In this document: one piece after another, positions 1 to 6,269 of the stretch
Layout: the number at the start of each line of letters is the position of its first letter
Numbering within the stretch: the stretch's first letter is position 1
Notes under the pieces: model-generated
Databases searched by the model: none
Told to the model about the DNA's origin: nothing
The model's input: the letters and a program-made list of their open reading frames with translations, nothing else
Position numbers and translations under genes: made by a program
Assembly: GCA_027457205.1 (NCBI GenBank)
Contig: DAIDTM010000601.1
Location: 1 to 9,314 of the forward strand
Source of the DNA: Anaerolineae bacterium
GTDB lineage: Bacteria > Chloroflexota > Anaerolineae > UBA4142
Length of the DNA: 9,314 nt
Direction of reading: 5' to 3'

Positions 1-608
1 GCCAGGCACTTTGGAACGGCGGGGCGGCAGAATTCTTCACCGAGCGCGCCCAGCTCCTCGCTGATTTCCAGCCAATAATCGCGCGGCAATTTGGCGCGCA
101 ACGCGGCTTCCGTTTTGGCGGGCGAATTGGTCGCGATATAGCCCCAGCGATTGGCGATCCGATGAACGTGCATATCCACGCAAATTGCCGGCTTGTCGTA
201 TGCCTGGATGACGACGAGACTGGCGGTCTTGGGCCCGATGCCGGGCAGCGACATTAAATCATCGCGGTTGTCCGGAACGCGGCTGTCGTATCGGTCCACC
301 AGGATCCGGCAAACCTGGAGAATGTGGTGCGCTTTGGCGCGGAAAAAATTGACGTTGGCGATGACATCTTGGATCTGCTGCGGCGTCAGTCGTGCCATGG
401 CTTGCGGCGAGTCTGCCAGCGCGAGCAATCGTTCGGATGCCGCCGCAGCGATGAGCGAATCTTTGATATGCAGACTCAGCATTGCCGAGATTAGCACGCG
501 AAATGGGTCTTGACCATTCGATGGACTGCACGCGCTTGGCGGTTTCTTCGACCGGGGATTTGCCCGGCGCAGCACTTGGATGGCAGCGTGGATATCGTTT
601 TCTTTCAT
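1..608 (-). CDS. nth: Endonuclease III-family DNA glycosylase/AP lyase (3' end cut off by window edge)
   Basis: This is a base-excision-repair enzyme of the HhH-GPD superfamily; family members remove oxidised pyrimidines and nick abasic sites. About 202 residues are visible from the ATG at 608. The helix-hairpin-helix LPGIGPKTAS (121-130) carries the expected catalytic lysine K127. The catalytic aspartate is D145 in CVDMHVHRI. C194 and C201 in FCRPAVPKC match the first two ligands of the C-X6-C-X2-C-X5-C iron-sulfur cluster; the last two lie beyond the edge. The segment DPFRVLISAMLSLHIKD (34-50) aligns with the family's DPFELLIAVLLSAQATD, but His replaces the usual Gln or Arg at residue 47. 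The start lies 5 nt after the stop of the receiver-Roadblock gene and has only a weak ribosome site, so translational coupling is likely. The family is secure; its exact substrate range is not. Confidence 0.9.
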   Translation of the reverse strand, partial: MKENDIHAAIQVLRRANPRSKKPPSACSPSNGQDPFRVLISAMLSLHIKDSLIAAAASERLLALADSPQAMARLTPQQIQDVIANVNFFRAKAHHILQVCRILVDRYDSRVPDNRDDLMSLPGIGPKTASLVVIQAYDKPAICVDMHVHRIANRWGYIATNSPAKTEAALRAKLPRDYWLEISEELGALGEEFCRPAVPKCL

Positions 609-613
609 ATGTT

Positions 614-1588
614 CTAATTCCGTTCCGGAAGGTCTTGGTCTAGCAAGCCCAGTCGTTTGGCTTGGGCGTAGTTAAGGACGGCTTTGTGGTCTTTGGTGGA
701 GGGACTCGCCGCCGGCTCGTCGACCTCGACCGAGGAATAGTCTTTGCGTAGAGCTTCTTCCCACTCTTTGCGTATCTTTTCATCGGACGTTGCGCTGGCG
801 ATCAGATTTCGCAAATCCGTGATCGCGCGGCGCAGGTAAAGCCAAACCATTCCGATCCGGCTGTTGTTACCCTGCTTGTCCATCAGCAGAGAAAGAAAGA
901 CTTGCGGGGTGACGCGCGCGCTGTAGATTTCGTATTGCTTGCCTTCATAAAAGTGCAGGTCGAATGCTTCTTGGTCGCCGAGGACCTCGGACACCGCGTT
1001 GGTCGCCGCCATCGCGTTGCCCAGCGACGCGAGGAACGCGGCGGCGTCGAAATCGCCGCGCTTGCCGCTTTCTGCCAGCAAATGTCCGGTTTCGTCGAAC
1101 AAGAGGACGCTGTGCACGCCGGCATCCTGTCGCAGCGTCTCCATGCGTTTTTGAACGCCGTGCAGCGTGGCGTCCGATAAAGTGACGCGCGGCTGCCGAT
1201 TTAATTTCTGAGACCGGGCTTGCAATGTTTTCTCGACCGTCTGCACCAGCGTGCGCATGCTGAACGGTTTGGTCAGGTATGCGTCGACCGCCAGCCGGGC
1301 GGCGTTCTCTTCGATCTGGGGAGAACCGAATGCTGTAATGAGAATGCTGCCGGTGTTGGGACTGACCTCATGGCATTTGTCGAGTAATTCCAAGCCGTTC
1401 ATCCCCGGCATCCGCAGATCGGTGATGAGAAGGTCAAAGTGCGTTTCGTTGAGACGCGCCAATGCTTCTTCACCCGATTCGTACGCCTCGACCGCATAGC
1501 CGCCGCCCTCTGGTAGACTGAGCGCGCGGCTCAGCGCCTGCGCTACCCGCGACTCATCTTCGGCGATCAGTATTCGTTCTTGACTCAC
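614..1588 (-). CDS. Response regulator: receiver domain fused to Roadblock/LC7-like domain
   Basis: The product is a 324-residue cytoplasmic protein. Residues 4-123 form a receiver domain with acidic pocket E10/D11, phospho-acceptor D57 in LLITDLRMPG, switch T85 and K107 in LTKPF. After a linker, residues about 155-265 look like a Roadblock/LC7 domain: VLLFDETGHLLAESG, then an alpha-helical stretch, then FLSLLMDKQGNNSRIGMVWLYLRR. The last 60 residues are charged and look partly disordered. There is no DNA-binding, GGDEF, HD-GYP or AAA+ output. Roadblock domains in bacteria (MglB) bind small Ras-like GTPases, so phosphorylation may control a GTPase or a protein complex; that is inference. The GTG at 1588 is chosen because GGAGG stands 5 nt upstream; an in-frame TTG at 1621 lacks such a site. 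The gene follows the kinase/regulator pair after a terminator and precedes the repair gene by 5 nt. Confidence 0.85.
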   Translation of the reverse strand: MSQERILIAEDESRVAQALSRALSLPEGGGYAVEAYESGEEALARLNETHFDLLITDLRMPGMNGLELLDKCHEVSPNTGSILITAFGSPQIEENAARLAVDAYLTKPFSMRTLVQTVEKTLQARSQKLNRQPRVTLSDATLHGVQKRMETLRQDAGVHSVLLFDETGHLLAESGKRGDFDAAAFLASLGNAMAATNAVSEVLGDQEAFDLHFYEGKQYEIYSARVTPQVFLSLLMDKQGNNSRIGMVWLYLRRAITDLRNLIASATSDEKIRKEWEEALRKDYSSVEVDEPAASPSTKDHKAVLNYAQAKRLGLLDQDLPERN

Positions 1589-1593
1589 GCTTA

Positions 1594-1598
1594 CCTCC
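1594..1598 (-). promoter_or_regulatory. Ribosome binding site that fixes the GTG start at 1588
   Basis: On the minus strand GGAGG (within GGAGGTAA) lies 5 nt before the GTG at 1588. This is a near-perfect Shine-Dalgarno sequence and argues against the longer reading from TTG at 1621. Confidence 0.8.
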
Positions 1599-1609
1599 GT
1601 GTTGCCGTC

Positions 1610-1643
1610 ATCATAACACAATGAACGCGGCGCGCCTGTTCAA
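1610..1643 (-). promoter_or_regulatory. Weak candidate promoter for the receiver-Roadblock gene
   Basis: The space between the upstream terminator and this gene should hold a promoter. The best elements I see on the minus strand are TTGAAC at 1638-1643 with TGTTAT at 1613-1618 (19-nt spacer), or a TATGAT -10 at 1610-1615 without a good -35. Neither is convincing on its own. Read-through from the kinase operon is the alternative. Confidence 0.3.
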
Positions 1644-1669
1644 TTTCATTACAAAATAATTCAGACGCA

Positions 1670-1701
1670 AAAAATCCGCTCTGCCGATAGAGCGGATTTT
1701 T
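1670..1701 (-). terminator. Intrinsic terminator after the two-component operon
   Basis: A perfect 13-bp inverted repeat has arms at 1670-1682 and 1689-1701, with core AATCCGCTCT and a 6-nt loop. Read on the minus strand the stem ends in a run of T, as expected for a rho-independent terminator. It begins 25 nt after the stop of the winged-helix regulator. Because the arms are A-rich and T-rich, it could also stop transcription on the plus strand. It separates the kinase/regulator pair from the receiver-Roadblock gene. Confidence 0.85.
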
Positions 1702-1726
1702 GATGAGGCGGATGGAATGTGCGGAA

Positions 1727-2548
1727 TCAAGCCGAGGCGAGGAGGTATCCCCTGCCGCGTACCGTGCGGATGAATTTGGGATCGCCCGGCGTCGCTTCGA
1801 TTTTTTGGCGGAGGCGGAAGATGTACGGACGCACCAGCGCCTGAGCTTCCCATTCTTCGAGGTCGTAGTGCCACGCCGCCTGAGTGAGGTCGCGGCACGA
1901 GAGGACTTGGTCGGGTTGTTTCATCAGGAGCGTCAGAATCGTTATCTCGCCTTCGGTCAATTCGATGGGGCGTTCGTCGATAACGACGAGCCGCTTTTCT
2001 GGATCGAGTGCGAGCGCACCGACGCGCAGTAGCGATGGTTTGGCATCGGCGCGCGGCGGCGATGCGGCAGTGTCGGACTCGAACTTCTCCACGCTGACGC
2101 TTGAATTCTCTGCCTGCTGCAACGTGTCCAGGATCGTGCGGAGCAATCGTTTGGGACGCGCTTGATCGCTCTGCTTTTTCAGCGCGTGCGCGATCGCTTC
2201 CGTAATATCGCGGACGCTCACCGGCTTGAGTAAGTAATCGACTGCGCCGGTCTTGACCGCGACGATGGCGCTCTCCAAAGTGGCGTGCCCGGTCAGAACG
2301 AGAATCATCAAATCGGGCTGCGCCTGCCGCGCGCGGCGCATCACTTCGACCCCGTCCATTCCCGGCATCTTTATATCCAGCAGCATCACATCGTAGACGG
2401 CTTGGTCGAGGACCGCCAGCGCGTCTTTCCCGGACGCGACGCCGATCGCGCGATAACCGCTGAGTTCCAGCGCGCGCACCAGCGATGACCGAATATTCGC
2501 TTCGTCGTCCGCCACCAGGACGCGCGGCGCGTCGATGTCTTGCATCAT
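1727..2548 (-). CDS. OmpR/PhoB-type winged-helix response regulator
   Basis: This 273-residue DNA-binding transcription regulator is almost certainly the phosphorylation target of the histidine kinase just upstream. Residues about 9-123 are a receiver domain: acidic pocket D14/D15, phospho-acceptor D58 in VMLLDIKMPGMDG, T86 and K108 in YLLKPVS. Residues about 174-271 are a Trans_Reg_C winged helix, ending in the family hallmark FIRTVRGRGYLL (259-270). The linker between them (about 125-173) is long and polar, which makes the protein some 40 residues longer than a typical OmpR-family member. The ATG at 2548 overlaps the kinase stop in an ATGA tetranucleotide, so the two are probably translationally coupled. 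A second ATG at 2545 is also possible. Its target genes cannot be read from this window. Confidence 0.95.
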   Translation of the reverse strand: MMQDIDAPRVLVADDEANIRSSLVRALELSGYRAIGVASGKDALAVLDQAVYDVMLLDIKMPGMDGVEVMRRARQAQPDLMILVLTGHATLESAIVAVKTGAVDYLLKPVSVRDITEAIAHALKKQSDQARPKRLLRTILDTLQQAENSSVSVEKFESDTAASPPRADAKPSLLRVGALALDPEKRLVVIDERPIELTEGEITILTLLMKQPDQVLSCRDLTQAAWHYDLEEWEAQALVRPYIFRLRQKIEATPGDPKFIRTVRGRGYLLASA

Positions 2549-4026
2549 GGCTGGATTCCCGGCGGTTCGCCCTCGGCAAAGGGCAGCCGAATCGTGAACG
2601 TCACGCCGCGCGTGCGTCCGGTGTTTTCGCCCGTGATGCTGCCGCCCTGTTGCTGCACCAAACTCTGGCTGATCGATAAACCCAAGCCGCTGCCTTCGGG
2701 TTTCGTCGTGAAGAAGGGTTCGAAGATGTGCGGCAGAATATCAGGTGGAATGATGGGACCATCGTTTGAAAAAGAGACCAGCGCGTCTTTCCCTTCGGCG
2801 CGCACGACGATCCGGAGATGTCCGCCGTCGCGCATCTCCTCGATGGCGTTGAGCGCCAGGTTGAGGAATACTTGCGTGAGCTGCTCCGGCGCAGCGAACA
2901 CCGGCGGCACCGGACGAAAGTCGGTTTCGACCAGGATACGCGAGTGCTGGATGTGCTTGCCGGCAAGTGTCAGCGTGTGCTGGAGCAGATCCGTCACCGA
3001 CACGGTGCGGCGCGGGATGCGCGTCGGGCGCGCAAAGTTGACGACGCGCTCGGTGACCTCGCTCAACCGCTCGATCTCCTGCCGGACGACGCGAAGGTTG
3101 TTCTCTCGCTCTTCCGTTTCAAGTGGAAAGTCCAGCACCAGATCGAGAATGCTGCGGATCGCTTGCAGCGGGTTGTTGATTTCGTGCGCCAACGCGGCAG
3201 CCATCTGCCCCAGCGCCGCCAAGCGTTCCGCGCGAATATTCTGCTCTTCGGCTTTTTTCTGCTCGGTAATATCGCGTGAAACGCCCATCACGCCGATTGG
3301 CTCGCCGCGCGCGTTTCGCAGTTGCGACGAAGACAGGAACGCCGGAAACACCTCGCCGTTCTTGCGGCGATTGCGGACCTCCCGCGCCAGATGCCCGCCC
3401 GCGGCGAACAATTTCTGAACTCGCTCGGCTTCGGCTCGGTCGGCGTAGAGGACTTGAGCGTCCTGTCCGAGGATTTCTTCTCTTAGGTAACCAAAGGTTT
3501 TTTGCGCGGCGGCGTTGAACTCGGTGATTTTGCGATCGTTATCGACCGCAATGATCATATCCAGCGAGCTATCGATCAGGTTTCGCGCGAACTCTTGCGA
3601 TTCCTTTAGCGCGGCTTCGGCTTGTCGCAGCCGCGTGACATCGCGAAAGACCAGCACTACGCCGGTCGTTCTGCCGCTGCTGTCGCGAATCGGCGCGACG
3701 CTGCTGGAAATGAAATACTCGCTCCCGTCTTTTGCCACGAGCACCGTGTCGTTCGCCAAGCCCACCGCCGCGCCGGTTGTCATCGCCTTTTTTGCGGGGT
3801 CTTCGGATGCCTGACGCGTCTTTTGGTTTACGATCTGAAAGACCTGGAGCAACGGCATACCGAGCGCGTCGGTTTGCGTCCAACCGGTCAATTGTTCGGC
3901 GGCGTTGTTGAGCAGCACGACGCGCGCGGCGTCGTCGGTCGTGATCACGCCGTCGCCGATGCTGCGGAGCGTGATCGCCAAGCGTTCTTTTTCGTCGGCG
4001 AGTGTAGGTTCAACTGGACTGGACAT
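2545..4026 (-). CDS. Soluble sensor histidine kinase with two PAS domains
   Basis: This 493-residue kinase has no membrane segment, so it should sense a cytoplasmic signal. PAS domain 1 spans about 12-132 (ITLRSIGDGVITTD to VFRDVTRLRQ) and PAS domain 2 about 145-256 (RNLIDSSLDMIIAVD to VMGVSRDITEQKKAEE). The HisKA domain has H281 in LAHEINNPLQAI. The ATPase domain has the N box at 389-394 (NLALNA), G1 NDGP at 421-424, F box FEPFFTTK at 435-442 and G2 GSGLGL at 445-450. All residues needed for autophosphorylation are present. I see no haem- or flavin-binding signature in either PAS. The start at 4026 is preferred to an in-frame ATG at 4050 because that codon overlaps the promoter -10 box (4049-4054), and to reading from 4116, which lies upstream of the promoter. 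GGGA precedes 4026 at 4 nt. Confidence 0.95.
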   Translation of the reverse strand: MSSPVEPTLADEKERLAITLRSIGDGVITTDDAARVVLLNNAAEQLTGWTQTDALGMPLLQVFQIVNQKTRQASEDPAKKAMTTGAAVGLANDTVLVAKDGSEYFISSSVAPIRDSSGRTTGVVLVFRDVTRLRQAEAALKESQEFARNLIDSSLDMIIAVDNDRKITEFNAAAQKTFGYLREEILGQDAQVLYADRAEAERVQKLFAAGGHLAREVRNRRKNGEVFPAFLSSSQLRNARGEPIGVMGVSRDITEQKKAEEQNIRAERLAALGQMAAALAHEINNPLQAIRSILDLVLDFPLETEERENNLRVVRQEIERLSEVTERVVNFARPTRIPRRTVSVTDLLQHTLTLAGKHIQHSRILVETDFRPVPPVFAAPEQLTQVFLNLALNAIEEMRDGGHLRIVVRAEGKDALVSFSNDGPIIPPDILPHIFEPFFTTKPEGSGLGLSISQSLVQQQGGSITGENTGRTRGVTFTIRLPFAEGEPPGIQP

Positions 4027-4048
4027 GGTTTCCCTGCGTGATGAATTC

Positions 4049-4077
4049 ATTCTACCGTGATTTAGCGCGAGTGTCAA
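4049..4077 (-). promoter_or_regulatory. Sigma70-like promoter of the histidine kinase operon
   Basis: On the minus strand a perfect -35 box TTGACA (4072-4077) is followed, after a 17-nt spacer, by the -10 box TAGAAT (4049-4054), one base from consensus. Transcription should begin near 4042, giving a leader of only about 16 nt before the ATG at 4026. Confidence 0.8.
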
Positions 4078-4098
4078 AGGTGGTTTGCCCAAGTGCGT

Positions 4099-4127
4099 TT
4101 GGCTTTTACGCGGCAATGATTTATAAT
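4099..4127 (+). promoter_or_regulatory. mtnP: Sigma70-like promoter of the MTA phosphorylase gene
   Basis: The -35 box TTGGCT (4099-4104, four of six consensus bases) and a perfect -10 TATAAT (4122-4127) are separated by 17 nt. Transcription should begin near 4134, about 22 nt before the ATG at 4156. It is divergent from the kinase promoter; the two -35 boxes are 21 bp apart and do not overlap. Confidence 0.8.
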
Positions 4128-4143
4128 GCGCCCAACCCTCTCA

Positions 4144-4148
4144 AGGAG
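4144..4148 (+). promoter_or_regulatory. Ribosome binding site for MTA phosphorylase
   Basis: AGGAG lies 7 nt before the ATG at 4156 and selects it over an in-frame non-ATG start at 4126, which falls inside the promoter -10 box. Confidence 0.8.
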
Positions 4149-4155
4149 CAGCGAC

Positions 4156-5061
4156 ATGGAGCAAGCCACCCTCGGCGTTATTGGCGGAAGCGGCGTCTAT
4201 CAGATGGAAGGACTGACGGAGGTCAAAGAAGTAAAGGTCAAGACTCCGTTTGGCGACCCAAGCGATGTGATCGTGCTAGGCATCTTGGGTAACCAGAGAA
4301 TCGCCTTTCTACCCCGGCACGGGCGCGGTCACCGTATTATGCCGGCGGAATTACCGGTCCGCGCGAACATCTACGCGTTCAAATCGCTGGGTGTCGAGCG
4401 CATCATATCGATCAGCGCGGTCGGCAGTCTGCGCGAGGATTTTGCGCCGCTGGACATCGTCATTCCGGACCAGTTGTTCGATCGCACCAAAGACCGCCCG
4501 ACGAGTTTCTTCGGCAATGGCTTGGTTGTGCACATCTCGTTCGCCGATCCATTCTGCCCGGAGTTGAGTCAGGTGTTGTACAACGCGGCGCAAAAAGCCG
4601 GCGCGCGCACGCACAAGGGCGGCACGCTCGTCGTGATCGACGGACCGCAATTCTCTACGAAAGCCGAATCGGAGGTGTACCGTCAGTGGAAGATGGACAT
4701 TATCGGGATGACCGCGGTGCCGGAGGCAAAGTTGGCGCGCGAAGCGGAGATGTGTTACGCTGCCGTCGCGATGGTCACCGATTACGACGTGTGGCATCCA
4801 TCGCACGATTCCGTGACGGTCGAAATGGTCGTGCAGAATTTGCTAAAGAACGCGGAGATGGGCAAGCGCATTGTGCGGTACGCGGCGAGCGAGATTCCGG
4901 CGGAGCGAACACACTGTCCCTGCCCCACCGCGTTGCGTGACTCGATCATTACTGCGCGTGATCGTATTCCTGCCAAGTCGCGCCGTGATCTCGGGTTGCT
5001 ACTCGACATGTACCTGCCGCCGACGAAGCGGATGCCTGTCGCGAAAAAATCGAAAAAGTAG
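4156..5061 (+). CDS. mtnP: S-methyl-5'-thioadenosine phosphorylase
   Basis: The enzyme splits methylthioadenosine with phosphate into adenine and methylthioribose-1-phosphate, salvaging adenine and methionine from the by-product of polyamine synthesis. The 301-residue protein follows human MTAP closely along its length. It has VIGGSGVY (8-15), the phosphate-site PRHGRGH (53-59), the block MPAELPVRANIYA (62-74), ISAVGSLRE (86-94), IDGPQFSTKAES (161-172) and MVTDYDVW (206-213). D209 and D211 match the adenine-contacting aspartates of MTAP, which favours methylthioadenosine over 6-oxopurine substrates such as methylthioinosine. A C-P-C motif at 254-256 recalls the CXC motif of archaeal MTAP II enzymes. 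The C-terminus is a short lysine-rich tail. It appears to be a single-gene unit; no other methionine-salvage gene lies in the window. Confidence 0.93.
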   Translation: MEQATLGVIGGSGVYQMEGLTEVKEVKVKTPFGDPSDVIVLGILGNQRIAFLPRHGRGHRIMPAELPVRANIYAFKSLGVERIISISAVGSLREDFAPLDIVIPDQLFDRTKDRPTSFFGNGLVVHISFADPFCPELSQVLYNAAQKAGARTHKGGTLVVIDGPQFSTKAESEVYRQWKMDIIGMTAVPEAKLAREAEMCYAAVAMVTDYDVWHPSHDSVTVEMVVQNLLKNAEMGKRIVRYAASEIPAERTHCPCPTALRDSIITARDRIPAKSRRDLGLLLDMYLPPTKRMPVAKKSKK

Positions 5062-5132
5062 TTCGCGTAGCGTATTTTCTTTTCCCAAAATCAGGGGGTG
5101 TTTTTTGGGTTTAGCCATCTGCCTACGCGAAC
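5061..5132. terminator. Nested inverted repeats between convergent genes, probable bidirectional terminator
   Basis: The 86-nt gap between the stops of the MTA phosphorylase and the enolase-superfamily gene holds an outer perfect 10-bp inverted repeat, GTTCGCGTAG at 5061-5070 with its complement at 5123-5132. Inside is a 7-bp repeat, CCCAAAA at 5084-5090 with TTTTGGG at 5103-5109. The first base of the outer arm is the last base of the phosphorylase stop codon. T-rich runs lie within the inner region rather than directly after the outer stem, so it is not a textbook intrinsic terminator. Position and symmetry suggest it ends both transcripts. Confidence 0.55.
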
Positions 5133-5147
5133 CGCGACTCAACTGAC

Positions 5148-6254
5148 TTACACAAACTCTTCGCGGCGTACCGTGACGCGTTCCAGTCGATCCTGCATCA
5201 CTTGCACGCCAATCCCGGGCTGAGTCGGCACCGCCATCGTTCCATCGGCTGCTACCTGAAATTCCGGCTCGACGATGTCTTGTACAAAATACCGCTTGCT
5301 CGCGGAGATATCGCCCGGCAGAGTAAAATTCGGCAGCGACGCGAGCGCGACATTTCCCGCGCGCCCAATCCCCGATTCCAACATTCCGCCATGCCACACC
5401 GGCGCGCCGCGCGCCGCGCACAAATCGTGAATGCGTTTGGATTCTGCGAATCCACCGACGCGCGCCGGCTTGATGTTGATGATGCGGCAGCTGCCCAATT
5501 CGAGCGCGGCGCGCGCGTCGGCAAGCGAATGAATGCTTTCGTCGAGACAGATCGGCGTCTTCAACTCGCGCTGCAGCTTGGCGTGATCGAAGATGTCGTC
5601 GTAGCCGAGCGGCTGCTCGATCAAAAGCAATCGGTAATCGTCCATCGCGCGCAACGCCGCGACATCCGCCAGCGTGTACGCCGAGTTGGCGTCCACTTGC
5701 AACAAAATGTCCGGAAAGACTTGGCGGACCGCAGCGATGAACGCCAGGTCGCGCCCCGGCGCAATCTTGATCTTGATACGCTGGTATCCTTCCGCCAGGT
5801 AACTCTCCACGCGCTTGACCAGCACATCGGGCGACGGTTGAATGCCGATACTGACTCCGACGACGATGCGGTCGCGCGCGCCACCCAGCGCCTTTGCCAA
5901 CGACTCGCCACGCGCTTTGGCGAACGCGTCCCACAACGCAAACTCCAACCCTGCTTTCGCCATATTGTGACCGCGCACGCGTGCGGTCAGCACCGCCGCT
6001 TCGTCGACGCTGGCGATATGCTGGTGCAGCACACTCGGAATTAGAAAATCGCGCAGAATGTGCCACGCGGTTTGAGTCGTCTCGTACGAATAGAACGGCT
6101 CTGCGCCCGCCGGACATTCGCCCCAGCCGGTCACGCCGTCGCCGTCCACGCGGACGATAATGTGCTCTTCGTCCGTCTCGACGCCAAACGACGTTTCAAA
6201 CGGCGCGACGAGGTGCATTTTGATATGACGCAGTTCCACACGCTCTATTCTCAT
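5148..6254 (-). CDS. Enolase-superfamily enzyme, N-succinylamino acid racemase / o-succinylbenzoate synthase type
   Basis: This 368-residue enzyme belongs to the muconate-lactonising subgroup of the enolase superfamily. The N-terminal capping domain spans about 1-125 and the barrel follows. Every catalytic residue is present: K161 and K163 in the KxK motif RIKIKIAPG, metal ligands D188 (VDANSAYT), E213 (LIEQPL) and D238 (CLDES), and the opposing base K262 (NIKPARVGG). Late motifs HGGMLESGIGRAGN (288-301) are typical of the NSAR/OSBS (MenC-2) family. Members either racemise N-succinyl amino acids, dehydrate SHCHC to o-succinylbenzoate for menaquinone, or do both; sequence alone rarely separates these. 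No men genes lie nearby, so I leave the symbol blank. GGAG 7 nt before the ATG at 6254 supports the start. It is probably co-transcribed with the phosphoglycerate mutase upstream. It is not glycolytic enolase. Confidence 0.9.
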   Translation of the reverse strand: MRIERVELRHIKMHLVAPFETSFGVETDEEHIIVRVDGDGVTGWGECPAGAEPFYSYETTQTAWHILRDFLIPSVLHQHIASVDEAAVLTARVRGHNMAKAGLEFALWDAFAKARGESLAKALGGARDRIVVGVSIGIQPSPDVLVKRVESYLAEGYQRIKIKIAPGRDLAFIAAVRQVFPDILLQVDANSAYTLADVAALRAMDDYRLLLIEQPLGYDDIFDHAKLQRELKTPICLDESIHSLADARAALELGSCRIINIKPARVGGFAESKRIHDLCAARGAPVWHGGMLESGIGRAGNVALASLPNFTLPGDISASKRYFVQDIVEPEFQVAADGTMAVPTQPGIGVQVMQDRLERVTVRREEFV

Positions 6255-6269
6255 TGAGCATCTCCAAGT

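Noticed and set aside
1611..2579. Minus-strand open frame of 322 codons overlapping the winged-helix regulator
   Set aside because: It is arginine-rich, in a different frame from the complete receiver plus winged-helix protein, and it crosses the intrinsic terminator.
4128..4155. Riboswitch in the MTA phosphorylase leader
   Set aside because: The predicted leader is only about 22 nt, too short for any known aptamer.
5202..6044. Plus-strand open frame of 280 codons inside the enolase-superfamily gene
   Set aside because: It is antisense to an intact enzyme gene, with no ribosome site and no domain. The similar plus-strand frames at 2540-3418 and 6831-7643 were rejected for the same reasons.
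4999..6117. Minus-strand open frame of 372 codons across the end of MTA phosphorylase and the enolase-superfamily gene
   Set aside because: The translation is extremely arginine-rich, and it runs through the convergent gap and antisense to a confident gene. The frame that carries all enolase-superfamily catalytic residues is the real one.
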